This document shows positions 15,350 to 22,854 of a DNA stretch of 22,854 nt, in pieces. The stretch is from an uncultured Oscillospiraceae bacterium (lineage in GTDB: Bacteria > Bacillota > Clostridia > Oscillospirales > Oscillospiraceae): positions 1-22,854 of the forward strand of contig CAJUQS010000026.1 of NCBI GenBank assembly GCA_910588365.1, read 5' to 3'. The position numbers and the translations under genes were made by a program. The notes beneath the pieces were generated by a model that saw only the letters and a list, made by a program, of their open reading frames with translations, made no database searches and had not been told where the DNA came from. Position 1 is the first letter of the stretch; each line of letters opens with the position of its first letter.

Positions 15350-15431
15350 GAGAACTACGCGGAATTTCGAGCAAATTTTCGCTGGATTATATCTTAATCT
15401 TTATTAGGGACACTCCCCTGTGCCGCCGCCC

Positions 15432-15460
15432 TTGCAAAGAGTGCTTCTCTGTGATAAACT
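15432..15460 (+). promoter_or_regulatory. Candidate promoter of Nim-like gene
   Basis: TTGCAA (15432-15437) and TAAACT (15455-15460) are spaced by 17 nt and end 30 nt before the ATG. Each matches 4 of 6 consensus bases, so it is a plausible but weak promoter. Confidence 0.45.
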
Positions 15461-15490
15461 GAGAATATACTTGTAAAAGGGAGGGTTTTC

Positions 15491-15988
15491 ATGTTCAGAG
15501 AAATGCGCAGGAACCGGCAGGCTCTGTCCGCCGGCGACGCATCCGCCCTGCTGGAGGCGGGCACCTCCGGCGTTCTGGCGGTGGCCGGGGACGACGGCTA
15601 TCCCTACGCTGTCCCCCTCAGCTACGCCTGCGACCGGGAGGGCGAACGCATCTGGTTCCACTGCGCCAGAAGCGGCCACAAGCTGGACGCGGTGCGGCGG
15701 TGTGAGAAGGCGTCCTTCTGCGTCATCGTCCAGGACCAGATTGTGCCGGAGAAATACACCACCCATTTCCGAAGCGTCATCGCCTTCGGCCGGGTGCGGG
15801 AGCTGACAGACGAGGCGGAGCGGCGCACGGCCGCCCTGGCTCTGGCCCGGAAGTACCACCCCGGCGACAGTGTGGAGCACCGGCAGTCCTACCTGGACCG
15901 GAGCTGGGCCTCCCTGTGTCTGCTGGAGCTTCGCGTCGAGCACCTGACCGGGAAGCAGGCCAGGGAGCTGGCGGAGGCGTCATCTTGA
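15491..15988 (+). CDS. Nim-like flavin-binding protein (PPOx family)
   Basis: A 165-aa member of the pyridoxamine-5-phosphate-oxidase-like split-barrel family, of the group that includes NimA nitroimidazole-resistance proteins. These bind FMN or heme and form dimers. Characteristic stretches are YPYAVPLSYA, IWFHCARSGHKLDAVRR and VPEKYTTHFRSVIAFGRVRE, which match the family closely. GGGAGG precedes the ATG. Chromosomal homologues in anaerobes are common and usually act as general flavin reductases, so drug resistance should not be assumed. It overlaps the next gene by four nt (TTGA), making a two-gene operon with the carbonic anhydrase. Confidence 0.9.
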   Translation: MFREMRRNRQALSAGDASALLEAGTSGVLAVAGDDGYPYAVPLSYACDREGERIWFHCARSGHKLDAVRRCEKASFCVIVQDQIVPEKYTTHFRSVIAFGRVRELTDEAERRTAALALARKYHPGDSVEHRQSYLDRSWASLCLLELRVEHLTGKQARELAEASS

Positions 15989-16512
15989 TCCGGCCCCTCC
16001 CCGGCCGGGAGCCCGCCCTCTCCCCGGCCGCCCGGGTGGCGGAGACTGCCGCCGTCATCGGCTGCGTCACCCTGGAAGAGGGGGTAAGCGTCTGGTACGG
16101 GGCCGTTCTGCGGGGGGACGCGGACGAGATCCGCGTCGGCTCCGGCAGCAACATCCAGGATCACTGCACCCTCCACTGCGCCGCCGGGCTGCCCACTGTG
16201 GTGGGACGGGACGTGGTAGTGGGGCACGGCGCCATCCTCCACGGCTGCACCCTGGAGGACGGATGCCTGGTGGGCATGGGGGCGGTGGTGCTGGACGGCA
16301 GCGTGGTGGGGGCTGGCTCCATCATCGGGGCCGGGGCCCTGGTGCCGCCGGGCAGGGTGATTCCCCCCCGCTCCCTGGTGGTGGGCGTACCGGGCAAAAT
16401 CGTCCGTCAGGTGACGGAGGCGGAGGCCGCCGCCACCCTGGAAAACGCCGCCCACTACGTCCGGCTGGGCATGGAGCAGCTGCCCTCCCCGCCGGACTGC
16501 CCCATCAAATAG
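15985..16512 (+). CDS. Gamma-class carbonic anhydrase family protein
   Basis: A 175-aa left-handed beta-helix (hexapeptide-repeat) protein of the gamma-carbonic anhydrase/YrdA/PaaY group; trimeric and cytoplasmic. The zinc-binding histidines are in place: H64 in QDHCTLH, H81 and H86 in VGHGAILHG, with Q58/D59. Repeats such as VVGRDVVVG, CLVGMGAVVLDG and VGAGSIIGAGALVPPG run through the middle, and a C-terminal helix follows. The best start is TTG at 15985, seven nt after GGAGG and overlapping the upstream TGA; an ATG at 15916 would add 23 unmatched residues deep inside the neighbouring gene. Actual CO2 hydration activity is uncertain in this group. Confidence 0.88.
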   Translation: MIRPLPGREPALSPAARVAETAAVIGCVTLEEGVSVWYGAVLRGDADEIRVGSGSNIQDHCTLHCAAGLPTVVGRDVVVGHGAILHGCTLEDGCLVGMGAVVLDGSVVGAGSIIGAGALVPPGRVIPPRSLVVGVPGKIVRQVTEAEAAATLENAAHYVRLGMEQLPSPPDCPIK

Positions 16513-16531
16513 CACTGTGCGCATCTTCTTC

Positions 16532-16574
16532 GGACCTGCCGCCCCACCACCGGGGCGGCGGGTCCTCTTTTTTT
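16532..16574 (+). terminator. Rho-independent terminator
   Basis: A 14-bp GC-rich stem (16532-16545 with 16552-16565, one G-T pair) with a 6-nt loop, followed by TCTTTTTTT. It ends the Nim-like/carbonic anhydrase operon. Confidence 0.95.
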
Positions 16575-16692
16575 GCCCCAGAGGGCACAATGGCACCCCC
16601 ATAGCGCCTTTTTTCGCACAGATTGGTACATCTGGAGGCAAAATCCTTAACACATATTTAACACTTTGTCCATAAACAAATCACCGTTTCTG

Positions 16693-16701
16693 TGCTATAA
16701 T
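16693..16701 (+). promoter_or_regulatory. Extended -10 promoter of activase operon
   Basis: TGCTATAAT (TATAAT at 16696-16701 preceded by TG) is an extended -10 element 66 nt before the activase ATG, in the AT-rich gap behind the terminator. No good -35 is at standard spacing, which extended -10 promoters do not need. Confidence 0.7.
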
Positions 16702-16767
16702 TCCAAAGAAAATGGCGCGTTGTGCGCAGAATGAAAATCGGCCCGACTGGGCCTGGAGTAGGAAGCA

Positions 16768-19731
16768 ATGAAGCAAGCAAACAGCCTGACACTGGGCATT
16801 GACATCGGCTCCACTACCGCCAAGGTGGTGCTGGTGGAGGACGGTAAGATTATCTACGAAAACTATCAGCGCCACTTCTCCCAGGTGCGGCAGAAGACCC
16901 TGGAGCTGCTGGAGGAGGCCTCCTTCCGCGCCGGTGATCGACCCTTCACCGCCGCCATCTCCGGCTCCGCCGGACTGGGGCTGGCGGAGAGCGCCGGGGT
17001 CCCCTTTGTCCAGGAGGTATTCGCCACCGGCGAGGTGGTGCGCCGGCTGGAGCCCGACGCCTCCGCGGTGGTGGAGCTGGGGGGCGAGGACGCGAAGATC
17101 ATCTTCTTTGACGGCGGCATTGACGAGCGGATGAACGGATCCTGCGCCGGGGGCACCGGCGCCTTCATCGACCAGATGGCCACCCTTCTGAACGTCACCA
17201 CCGACCAGCTGGACGAGCTGAGCCTGGAGAGCACCCGGCTCTATCCCATCGCCTCCCGGTGCGGCGTGTTCGCCAAGACGGATATTCAGCCCCTCCTCAA
17301 CCAGGGGGCGAAGCACGCCGACGTGGCCGCCAGCATCTATCAAGCGGTGGTGAACCAGACCATCGCCGGGCTGGCCCAGGGCCGGCGGATTGCCGGCAAG
17401 GTCCTCTTCCTGGGCGGCCCCCTCTACTACTGCAAGGGCCTGCGCCGCCGGTTCCAGGAGACGCTGAAGCTCTCCGACGAGCAGGCCGTCTTCCCGGCGT
17501 ACGGCCGCTTCGCCGTAGCCATGGGCGCGGCGCTCTATGCCCAGGAGTCCGGCGGGGTGTTCACCATGCCGGAGCTGCGGAAAAAAATTGAGAACAGCTC
17601 CTCCGTCCGGGACGCGGCCAACCTGCTGCCGCCCCTCTTTGCCGGGGAGTCGGACTACGCCGCCTTTCGCGCCCGCCACGCCGCCGCCACGGTGCCGGAG
17701 GGGGATCTGGCCGCCTATTCCGGTGACGCGTGGCTTGGCATCGACTGCGGCAGCACCACCACCAAGGCGGTGCTGCTGGGTACGGACCGGGAGCTGCTGT
17801 ACACCTACTACAGCTCCAACCGGGGCAACCCGGTGGAGATCGTCCGGGAGCAGCTGGAGAAGATCTACGCGCTGTGCGGCAGCCGGGTGGCCATCCGGGG
17901 CAGCGCCGTCACCGGCTACGGCGAGGAGCTCATCCGGGCCGCCTTCGGTGTGGACAAAGGCGTGGTGGAGACCATCGCCCACTACACCGCCGCCAAGCAC
18001 TTCTGCCCCCAGGTGGACTTCATCCTGGACATCGGCGGCCAGGACATCAAGTGCTTCAAGATCAAAAGCGGGGCCATCGACTCCATTATGCTCAACGAGG
18101 CCTGCTCCTCGGGCTGCGGGTCCTTCATCGAGACCTTCGCCAAGTCCATGGGCTATGAGGTGGCGGACTTCGCCGAGAAGGGCCTCCACGCCCGGGCCCC
18201 GGTGAACCTGGGGAGCCGGTGCACCGTGTTCATGAACTCCTCGGTAAAGCAGTCCCAGAAGGACGGGGCCTCGGTGGAGGACATCTCCGCGGGCCTCTCG
18301 GTCAGCGTGGTGAAAAACGCCATCTACAAGGTCATCCGGGCCGCCAGCGCCGACGAGCTGGGGGACCACGTGGTGGTCCAGGGGGGCACCTTCTACAACG
18401 ACGCCGTGCTTCGGGCCTTTGAGCAGGAGCTGGGCAAGGAGGTCATCCGCCCGGCCATCGCCGGGCTCATGGGGGCCTACGGCGCGGCCCTGTACGCCAT
18501 GGAGACCGTGACCGCCCCTCATTCGAACCTCATCACCCCCAGCGGGCTCAGCGGCTTTGTCCACACGGCCAAGGCCGCAGCCTGCCAGGGCTGCGCCAAC
18601 CACTGCCGCCTCACCGTCAACAGCTTCGGCGACGGAAAGAAGTTCATCTCCGGCAACCAGTGCCAGAAGGGGCTGGGCCTCTCCGGCGCGGAGGAGGTCC
18701 CCAACCTGTACGCCTGGAAGCGGGACGCCCTCACGGCCCTGCGGCCGGAGACGGGCGCCGGCTGGGCGCCGGACACCGGCCGGGGGACCATCGGACTGCC
18801 CCTGGCATTGGGGATGTACGAGCTGCTGCCCCTGTGGCACGCGTTTTTCACCCATTTGGGCTTCCGGGTGGAGGTTTCCGGCCTGTCCACCCGGCGGATC
18901 TACGAGAAGGGGCAGTTCTCCATCCCGTCGGACACGGCCTGCTATCCGGCGAAGATCATGCACGGCCACATGGAGGTGCTGCTGGAGAAGGGCGTGGACG
19001 CCGTGTTCTACCCCTGCCTGACCTACAACGTGGACGAGCGGGCAGCGGATAACCACTACAACTGTCCGGTGGTGGCCTACTACGCCGAGCTGCTCCGGGG
19101 CAACATGGACGATCTCGCCCGGACCCGGTTCCTCTACCCCTTCCTCAACATCAACAACCGGAGGGAGCTGACCCGGGAGCTCTTTGCCTGCCTGTCGCCG
19201 GTATTCCCCTCCGTGACCAAAAAGGAGGTCCGCAGGGCGGTGGACGCCGCCTTTGCCGCCTATGAGGCCCACATGCTCTCCGTCCGGCGGCAGGGCGAGG
19301 AGGCGGTGGCCTGGGCCCGGGCAAACGGGAAGCGGATCATGATTCTGGCGGGCCGGCCCTACCACATCGATCCGGAGATTGGCCACGGCATCGACAAGCT
19401 GGCCGCCTCCCTGGGCTTCGTGGTGGTCAGCGAGGACAGTGTATGCCATCTGGCGGACCCGGTGCCGGTCCACGTGCTCAACCAGTGGACCTACCACGCC
19501 CGGCTCTACCGGGCGGCCCGGTATGCCTGCGAGCACCCGGACGTGCAGCTGGTACAGCTGGTGAGCTTCGGCTGCGGGGTGGACGCCATCACCACCGACG
19601 AGGTGCGGCGGATTCTGGAGGAGTCCGGGAAGCTGTACACCCAGATTAAAATTGACGAGATCACCAACCTGGGCGCGGTAAAAATCCGGCTCAGGAGTTT
19701 GATCGGCGCGCTGGAGGAGAAGGGCGTCTAA
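16768..19731 (+). CDS. Acyl-CoA dehydratase activase, two ATPase domains
   Basis: A 987-aa protein of the BadF/HgdC-type activator family, ATPases that inject one electron into 2-hydroxyacyl-CoA dehydratases. Domain 1 (about 1-265) starts LGIDIGSTTAKVVLV and has C126 (GSCAGGTGAFID) and C165 (ASRCGVF), corresponding to the two cysteines with which HgdC dimers hold one [4Fe-4S] cluster. Domain 2 (about 320-580) repeats this: LGIDCGSTTTKAVLL, C446/C450 (ACSSGCGSFIE) and C485 (SRCTVF). A Cys-rich stretch ACQGCANHCRLTV (about 602-614) leads into a COG3580/DUF2229-like domain (about 660-985). The protein lacks the further C-terminal COG3581-like part found in one-piece homologues; that part is encoded separately at 20162. 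No classical dehydratase alpha/beta genes are in view, so the substrate is unknown. Confidence 0.92.
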   Translation: MKQANSLTLGIDIGSTTAKVVLVEDGKIIYENYQRHFSQVRQKTLELLEEASFRAGDRPFTAAISGSAGLGLAESAGVPFVQEVFATGEVVRRLEPDASAVVELGGEDAKIIFFDGGIDERMNGSCAGGTGAFIDQMATLLNVTTDQLDELSLESTRLYPIASRCGVFAKTDIQPLLNQGAKHADVAASIYQAVVNQTIAGLAQGRRIAGKVLFLGGPLYYCKGLRRRFQETLKLSDEQAVFPAYGRFAVAMGAALYAQESGGVFTMPELRKKIENSSSVRDAANLLPPLFAGESDYAAFRARHAAATVPEGDLAAYSGDAWLGIDCGSTTTKAVLLGTDRELLYTYYSSNRGNPVEIVREQLEKIYALCGSRVAIRGSAVTGYGEELIRAAFGVDKGVVETIAHYTAAKHFCPQVDFILDIGGQDIKCFKIKSGAIDSIMLNEACSSGCGSFIETFAKSMGYEVADFAEKGLHARAPVNLGSRCTVFMNSSVKQSQKDGASVEDISAGLSVSVVKNAIYKVIRAASADELGDHVVVQGGTFYNDAVLRAFEQELGKEVIRPAIAGLMGAYGAALYAMETVTAPHSNLITPSGLSGFVHTAKAAACQGCANHCRLTVNSFGDGKKFISGNQCQKGLGLSGAEEVPNLYAWKRDALTALRPETGAGWAPDTGRGTIGLPLALGMYELLPLWHAFFTHLGFRVEVSGLSTRRIYEKGQFSIPSDTACYPAKIMHGHMEVLLEKGVDAVFYPCLTYNVDERAADNHYNCPVVAYYAELLRGNMDDLARTRFLYPFLNINNRRELTRELFACLSPVFPSVTKKEVRRAVDAAFAAYEAHMLSVRRQGEEAVAWARANGKRIMILAGRPYHIDPEIGHGIDKLAASLGFVVVSEDSVCHLADPVPVHVLNQWTYHARLYRAARYACEHPDVQLVQLVSFGCGVDAITTDEVRRILEESGKLYTQIKIDEITNLGAVKIRLRSLIGALEEKGV

Positions 19732-19759
19732 TCCGTCAGACAAGGAGATATCAATCACA

Positions 19760-20128
19760 ATGGATATATATGGATTCTGGAGGGATGTTCTGGCGCAGAA
19801 GGCGGACGCCATTCGAACCTACTTTGACCAGAGCGCCTATATCAACTGGCACTGTACCAACGAGCATTTTACGGTAGAGGAATTTGTCCTTGCCAACTGT
19901 GAATACCCCGGCGATTGGGACGGCGAAGTGGAGCGGCTGGAGCGGGCCAACGACCTGTTCATCACCGTCACCCGCGTGTATTCGCAGGACCGGACGCTCT
20001 CTTTTCATGTCACGTCATTCATCAAGGTTCTCAACGGCAAAATCGCGGCGCTTGACGAGTATTGGGCGGATGACGGCGCCGCGCCGGAATGGAGATTGGA
20101 TAAACACATTGGAACCGCTATCAAATGA
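19760..20128 (+). CDS. NTF2/SnoaL-like small protein
   Basis: A 122-aa protein with the layout of NTF2-like folds: an N-terminal helix pair (FWRDVLAQKADAIRTYFDQ), INWHCTNEHFTVEEFVLANC, then curved strands (DLFITVTRVYSQDRTLSFHV, VLNGKIAALDEYWADDGAAP). Members of this fold are small enzymes or ligand-binding proteins with a deep pocket. AAGGAGATA precedes the ATG. It lies precisely between the two parts of the activase system, 28 nt after one and 33 nt before the other, so it is co-transcribed. Its codons are visibly less GC-rich at third positions than either neighbour, suggesting later insertion. A role in the activase system is unproven. Confidence 0.75.
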   Translation: MDIYGFWRDVLAQKADAIRTYFDQSAYINWHCTNEHFTVEEFVLANCEYPGDWDGEVERLERANDLFITVTRVYSQDRTLSFHVTSFIKVLNGKIAALDEYWADDGAAPEWRLDKHIGTAIK

Positions 20129-20161
20129 CCTCAAGGTTTATCTCAGAAAGGAATCCACGTT

Positions 20162-21496
<1,335 letters not shown>

Positions 21497-21500
21497 CGGG

Positions 21501-21767
21501 ATGAACGAGAAGATATACACTTTTGACGCCGTCATCCGGAAGGTCCCCGACATCGACGGAGCCTATGTGGAGTTCCCCTGCGATGTCTGGCAGGAGTTCG
21601 GAAGGGGGCGGGTCAAGGTCCGTGCCCTCTTTGACGGCGTCCCCTACGACGGCAGCCTGGTGCGGATGGGGACGCCGGGCCATATCATCGGCCTGCGCAA
21701 GGACATCCGGGCCCAGATCGGGAAGCAGCCCGGGGACACGGTGCGGGTGAGCATCCAGGAGCGGTGA
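21501..21767 (+). CDS. DUF1905 domain protein
   Basis: An 88-aa single-domain protein. TFDAVIRKVPDIDGAYVEFP, GRGRVKVRALFDGVPYDGSL, MGTPGHIIGLRKDIRAQIGK and GDTVRVSIQ are the hallmark blocks of DUF1905, a small beta-barrel of unknown function that elsewhere occurs fused to a YdeI-type domain; here it stands alone. It begins four nt after the preceding stop and so is probably translated from the same message. Confidence 0.88.
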   Translation: MNEKIYTFDAVIRKVPDIDGAYVEFPCDVWQEFGRGRVKVRALFDGVPYDGSLVRMGTPGHIIGLRKDIRAQIGKQPGDTVRVSIQER

Positions 21768-21777
21768 GAGAAGCCGC

Positions 21778-21806
21778 TTTACTCCCCGGGAAATCTGTGG
21801 TATACT
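21778..21806 (+). promoter_or_regulatory. Promoter of kinase-like gene
   Basis: TTTACT (21778-21783) and TATACT (21801-21806) are spaced by 17 nt, and TGG before the -10 adds an extended -10 motif. The ATG follows 34 nt later. Confidence 0.75.
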
Positions 21807-21840
21807 GGAGGGGACATCAAATGGAAAGGGAGGGCTCGTG

Positions 21841-22464
21841 ATGGCAAACCAGATCATTACCATAGGACGCCAGTGCGGCAGCGGCGGGCACACCATCGGC
21901 AAGCTGCTTTCCCAGCGGCTGGGCCTGCCGTTCTACGACAAGAAGATCGTGGAGATGGTGGCGGCGAAGACCAAGCTGTCGCCGGACTTCATCCGCTCCC
22001 ACGGGGAGTACTTTCACGGCGGCTCCATCGGCCACATCATCGGCTACGGCACCCGGTTCAACGGCCCCATGAAGACCGGCAGCGCCCTCACCGACCAGCT
22101 CCACCAGGCCCAGACGGAGATCGTCCTGGAGGTGGCGGCGGAGGGGCCCTGCGTCATTGTGGGCCGCTGCGCGGACTACATCCTGCGCGGCAAATTCCCC
22201 ACCCTGAACGTATTCATCCACTCGGAGATGCCCCACAAGGTGGAGCGCAGCGTGGAGGAGCACGGCCTCGCCAGGGACCGGGCCGCCTCCATCCTCACCC
22301 GCCGGGACAAGGCCCGGGCCCACCACTACCGCTTCTACACCGACCAGAAGTGGGGCGACGTGCGCAACTACGATCTGTGCCTGGACAGCGGCAGGCTGGG
22401 CGTGGAGAACTGCGTGGCCATCATCGCAGGAGCCAGCGAACGGATTCGGGCGGAGACAGTCTGA
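21841..22464 (+). CDS. Cytidylate kinase-like family protein
   Basis: A 207-aa P-loop protein of the cytidylate-kinase-like family (Cytidylate_kin2), common in Firmicutes and of unproven substrate. The N-terminal ITIGRQCGSGGHTIGKLLSQ is a degenerate Walker A (GxxxGSGGxxIGK); FYDKKIVEMVA follows; VIVGRCADYIL is the second conserved block; NVFIHSEMP, ILTRRDKARAHHYRFYT (an arginine-rich lid) and YDLCLDSGRLG complete the family pattern. The ATG at 21841 has GGGAGGG seven nt upstream; a GTG directly before it is less likely. It has its own promoter and a terminator. Confidence 0.9.
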   Translation: MANQIITIGRQCGSGGHTIGKLLSQRLGLPFYDKKIVEMVAAKTKLSPDFIRSHGEYFHGGSIGHIIGYGTRFNGPMKTGSALTDQLHQAQTEIVLEVAAEGPCVIVGRCADYILRGKFPTLNVFIHSEMPHKVERSVEEHGLARDRAASILTRRDKARAHHYRFYTDQKWGDVRNYDLCLDSGRLGVENCVAIIAGASERIRAETV

Positions 22465-22491
22465 GAAGCTGTACCAAAAGAGGATAGATCA

Positions 22492-22524
22492 AGGGGGATT
22501 TCATCCAAAAGATGAAATCCCCCT
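22492..22524 (+). terminator. Hairpin terminator after kinase-like gene
   Basis: A perfect 14-bp stem (22492-22505 with 22511-22524) closes a 5-nt loop. The following sequence is only mildly T-rich, so termination may be partial. A second short stem, TAAACT/AGTTTA, follows directly. Confidence 0.75.
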
Positions 22525-22608
22525 GTAAACTGGAGTTTATTTACCCCCTTTTCGGAATTGTGTACCCACTGAAAAAGAGGAGATAACGATAAAATTAAGG
22601 AGAACTTT

Positions 22609-22715
22609 ATGAGGTATTACGAAATAGAAAATGAGATGTATCAGAGAGCGATGGAATTGATAGAAAAGAGGTATCCTGTCGGTTGGGGTGGTGCTGGCGT
22701 TATCCACACGTCTAA
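22609..22715 (+). pseudogene. Cytidine deaminase-like gene, cut by MITE
   Basis: A well-started gene: AAGGAG seven nt before the ATG, then MRYYEIENEMYQRAMELIEK and RYPVGWGGAGVIHTS. This opening resembles small cytidine deaminase-family proteins of Clostridia, in which a zinc site of His/Cys-Ala-Glu and PCxxC follows. After 35 codons the frame enters the MITE and ends at 22797 with unrelated residues, so the catalytic part is missing from this frame. The rest of the gene may continue beyond the element, outside the window. The family assignment rests on memory of the N-terminus only. Confidence 0.55.
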
Positions 22716-22854
22716 GAGCCTGTTTAATATCTCAGCGTGTTCGGATTGGCGAGATAGGTTTTTTGTCCTGCAAGGCAAAAAGCCGCAGCAATCCTGACGG
22801 ATTGCAAGGATTTTTAACGCAGTCAGGGCGGAAAATATGCCGCCAAGGCGGGCG
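22716..22854. mobile_element. MITE copy 2 (right end outside window)
   Basis: The first 139 bp of the same element as at 135-295, in the same orientation, preceded by TAA (22713-22715). Only five substitutions and no indels separate the two over the shared length. One change turns a G-C pair of the TTTTTGCC/GGCAAAAA hairpin into a G-T pair, so the structure survives. It interrupts the reading frame of the deaminase-like gene. Confidence 0.9.

Noticed and set aside
15491..15988. Nitroimidazole resistance gene (nim)
   Set aside because: Only general family membership is visible. Most chromosomal relatives in anaerobes are not resistance genes, so no nim symbol was given.
16681..19812. A 1043-codon open frame on the minus strand, antisense to the activase
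   Set aside because: It mirrors the GC-biased third positions of the real gene. The residues are His/Gly/Val/Leu-rich with no domain, and the + strand protein has clear motifs.
22716..22797. A 62-aa protein from 22609 to 22797
   Set aside because: Its last 27 residues come from MITE sequence, so it is a disrupted gene and not a natural small protein.

Overview
The window looks like chromosome of a GC-rich, anaerobic gut-type Clostridia (Oscillospiraceae-like; compare Flavonifractor, Lawsonibacter, Intestinimonas). This is inferred from the mix of genes (acyl-CoA dehydratase activase, Nim-type flavoprotein, glycerol-dehydrogenase-like enzymes, LIV-type ABC transporter), strong AGGAGG ribosome binding sites and heavy G/C use at third codon positions. 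No database search was possible, so names rest on motifs and remembered families.

Layout. (1) 1-367: AT-rich left end with a complete 161-bp MITE (135-295; TIRs GAGCCTGTTTAA..., TAA target duplication). (2) 368-1738 (+): a stand-alone dihydrolipoamide dehydrogenase, followed by a decayed lipoprotein fragment (about 1775-1915, -) and a bidirectional terminator (2023-2066). (3) 2120-13511 (-): a long catabolic block. In transcription order it holds a HAD phosphatase reading in frame into a MIF-family tautomerase, an SDR dehydrogenase, an FGGY kinase, an unrecognised TIM-barrel-like enzyme, a LIV-type ABC transporter (binding lipoprotein, two permeases, two ATPases), an iron-containing alcohol dehydrogenase and a glycerol-dehydrogenase-like enzyme. 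A divergent LysR regulator (13764-14654, +) shares the AT-rich intergenic region and probably controls the block. (4) 14655-16574 (+): small genes for a DHFR/RibD-like reductase, a Nim-like flavoprotein and a gamma-carbonic anhydrase, closed by a strong terminator. (5) 16768-21496 (+): an acyl-CoA dehydratase activase system that many Firmicutes make as one polypeptide of about 1400 residues. Here it is split into 987-aa and 444-aa proteins with an NTF2-like gene between them. (6) 21501-22854 (+): a DUF1905 protein, a cytidylate-kinase-like protein, a terminator, and a probable cytidine deaminase gene cut after 35 codons by a second MITE copy that runs off the window.

How the genes may work together. 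The minus-strand block has the parts of a complete uptake and catabolism route: import by a LIV-type transporter, oxidation or reduction (SDR and two metal-dependent dehydrogenases), phosphorylation (FGGY kinase), a phosphosugar-type barrel enzyme, dephosphorylation (HAD) and keto-enol tautomerisation (MIF). I do not recognise the pathway or its substrate. Pairing an amino-acid-class transporter with sugar-type enzymes is unusual. The best candidates for something undescribed are this block as a whole, and within it the HAD-MIF arrangement: an internal AAGGAGGT Shine-Dalgarno sequence places a fresh Met-Pro start exactly where a MIF tautomerase needs its catalytic N-terminal proline.
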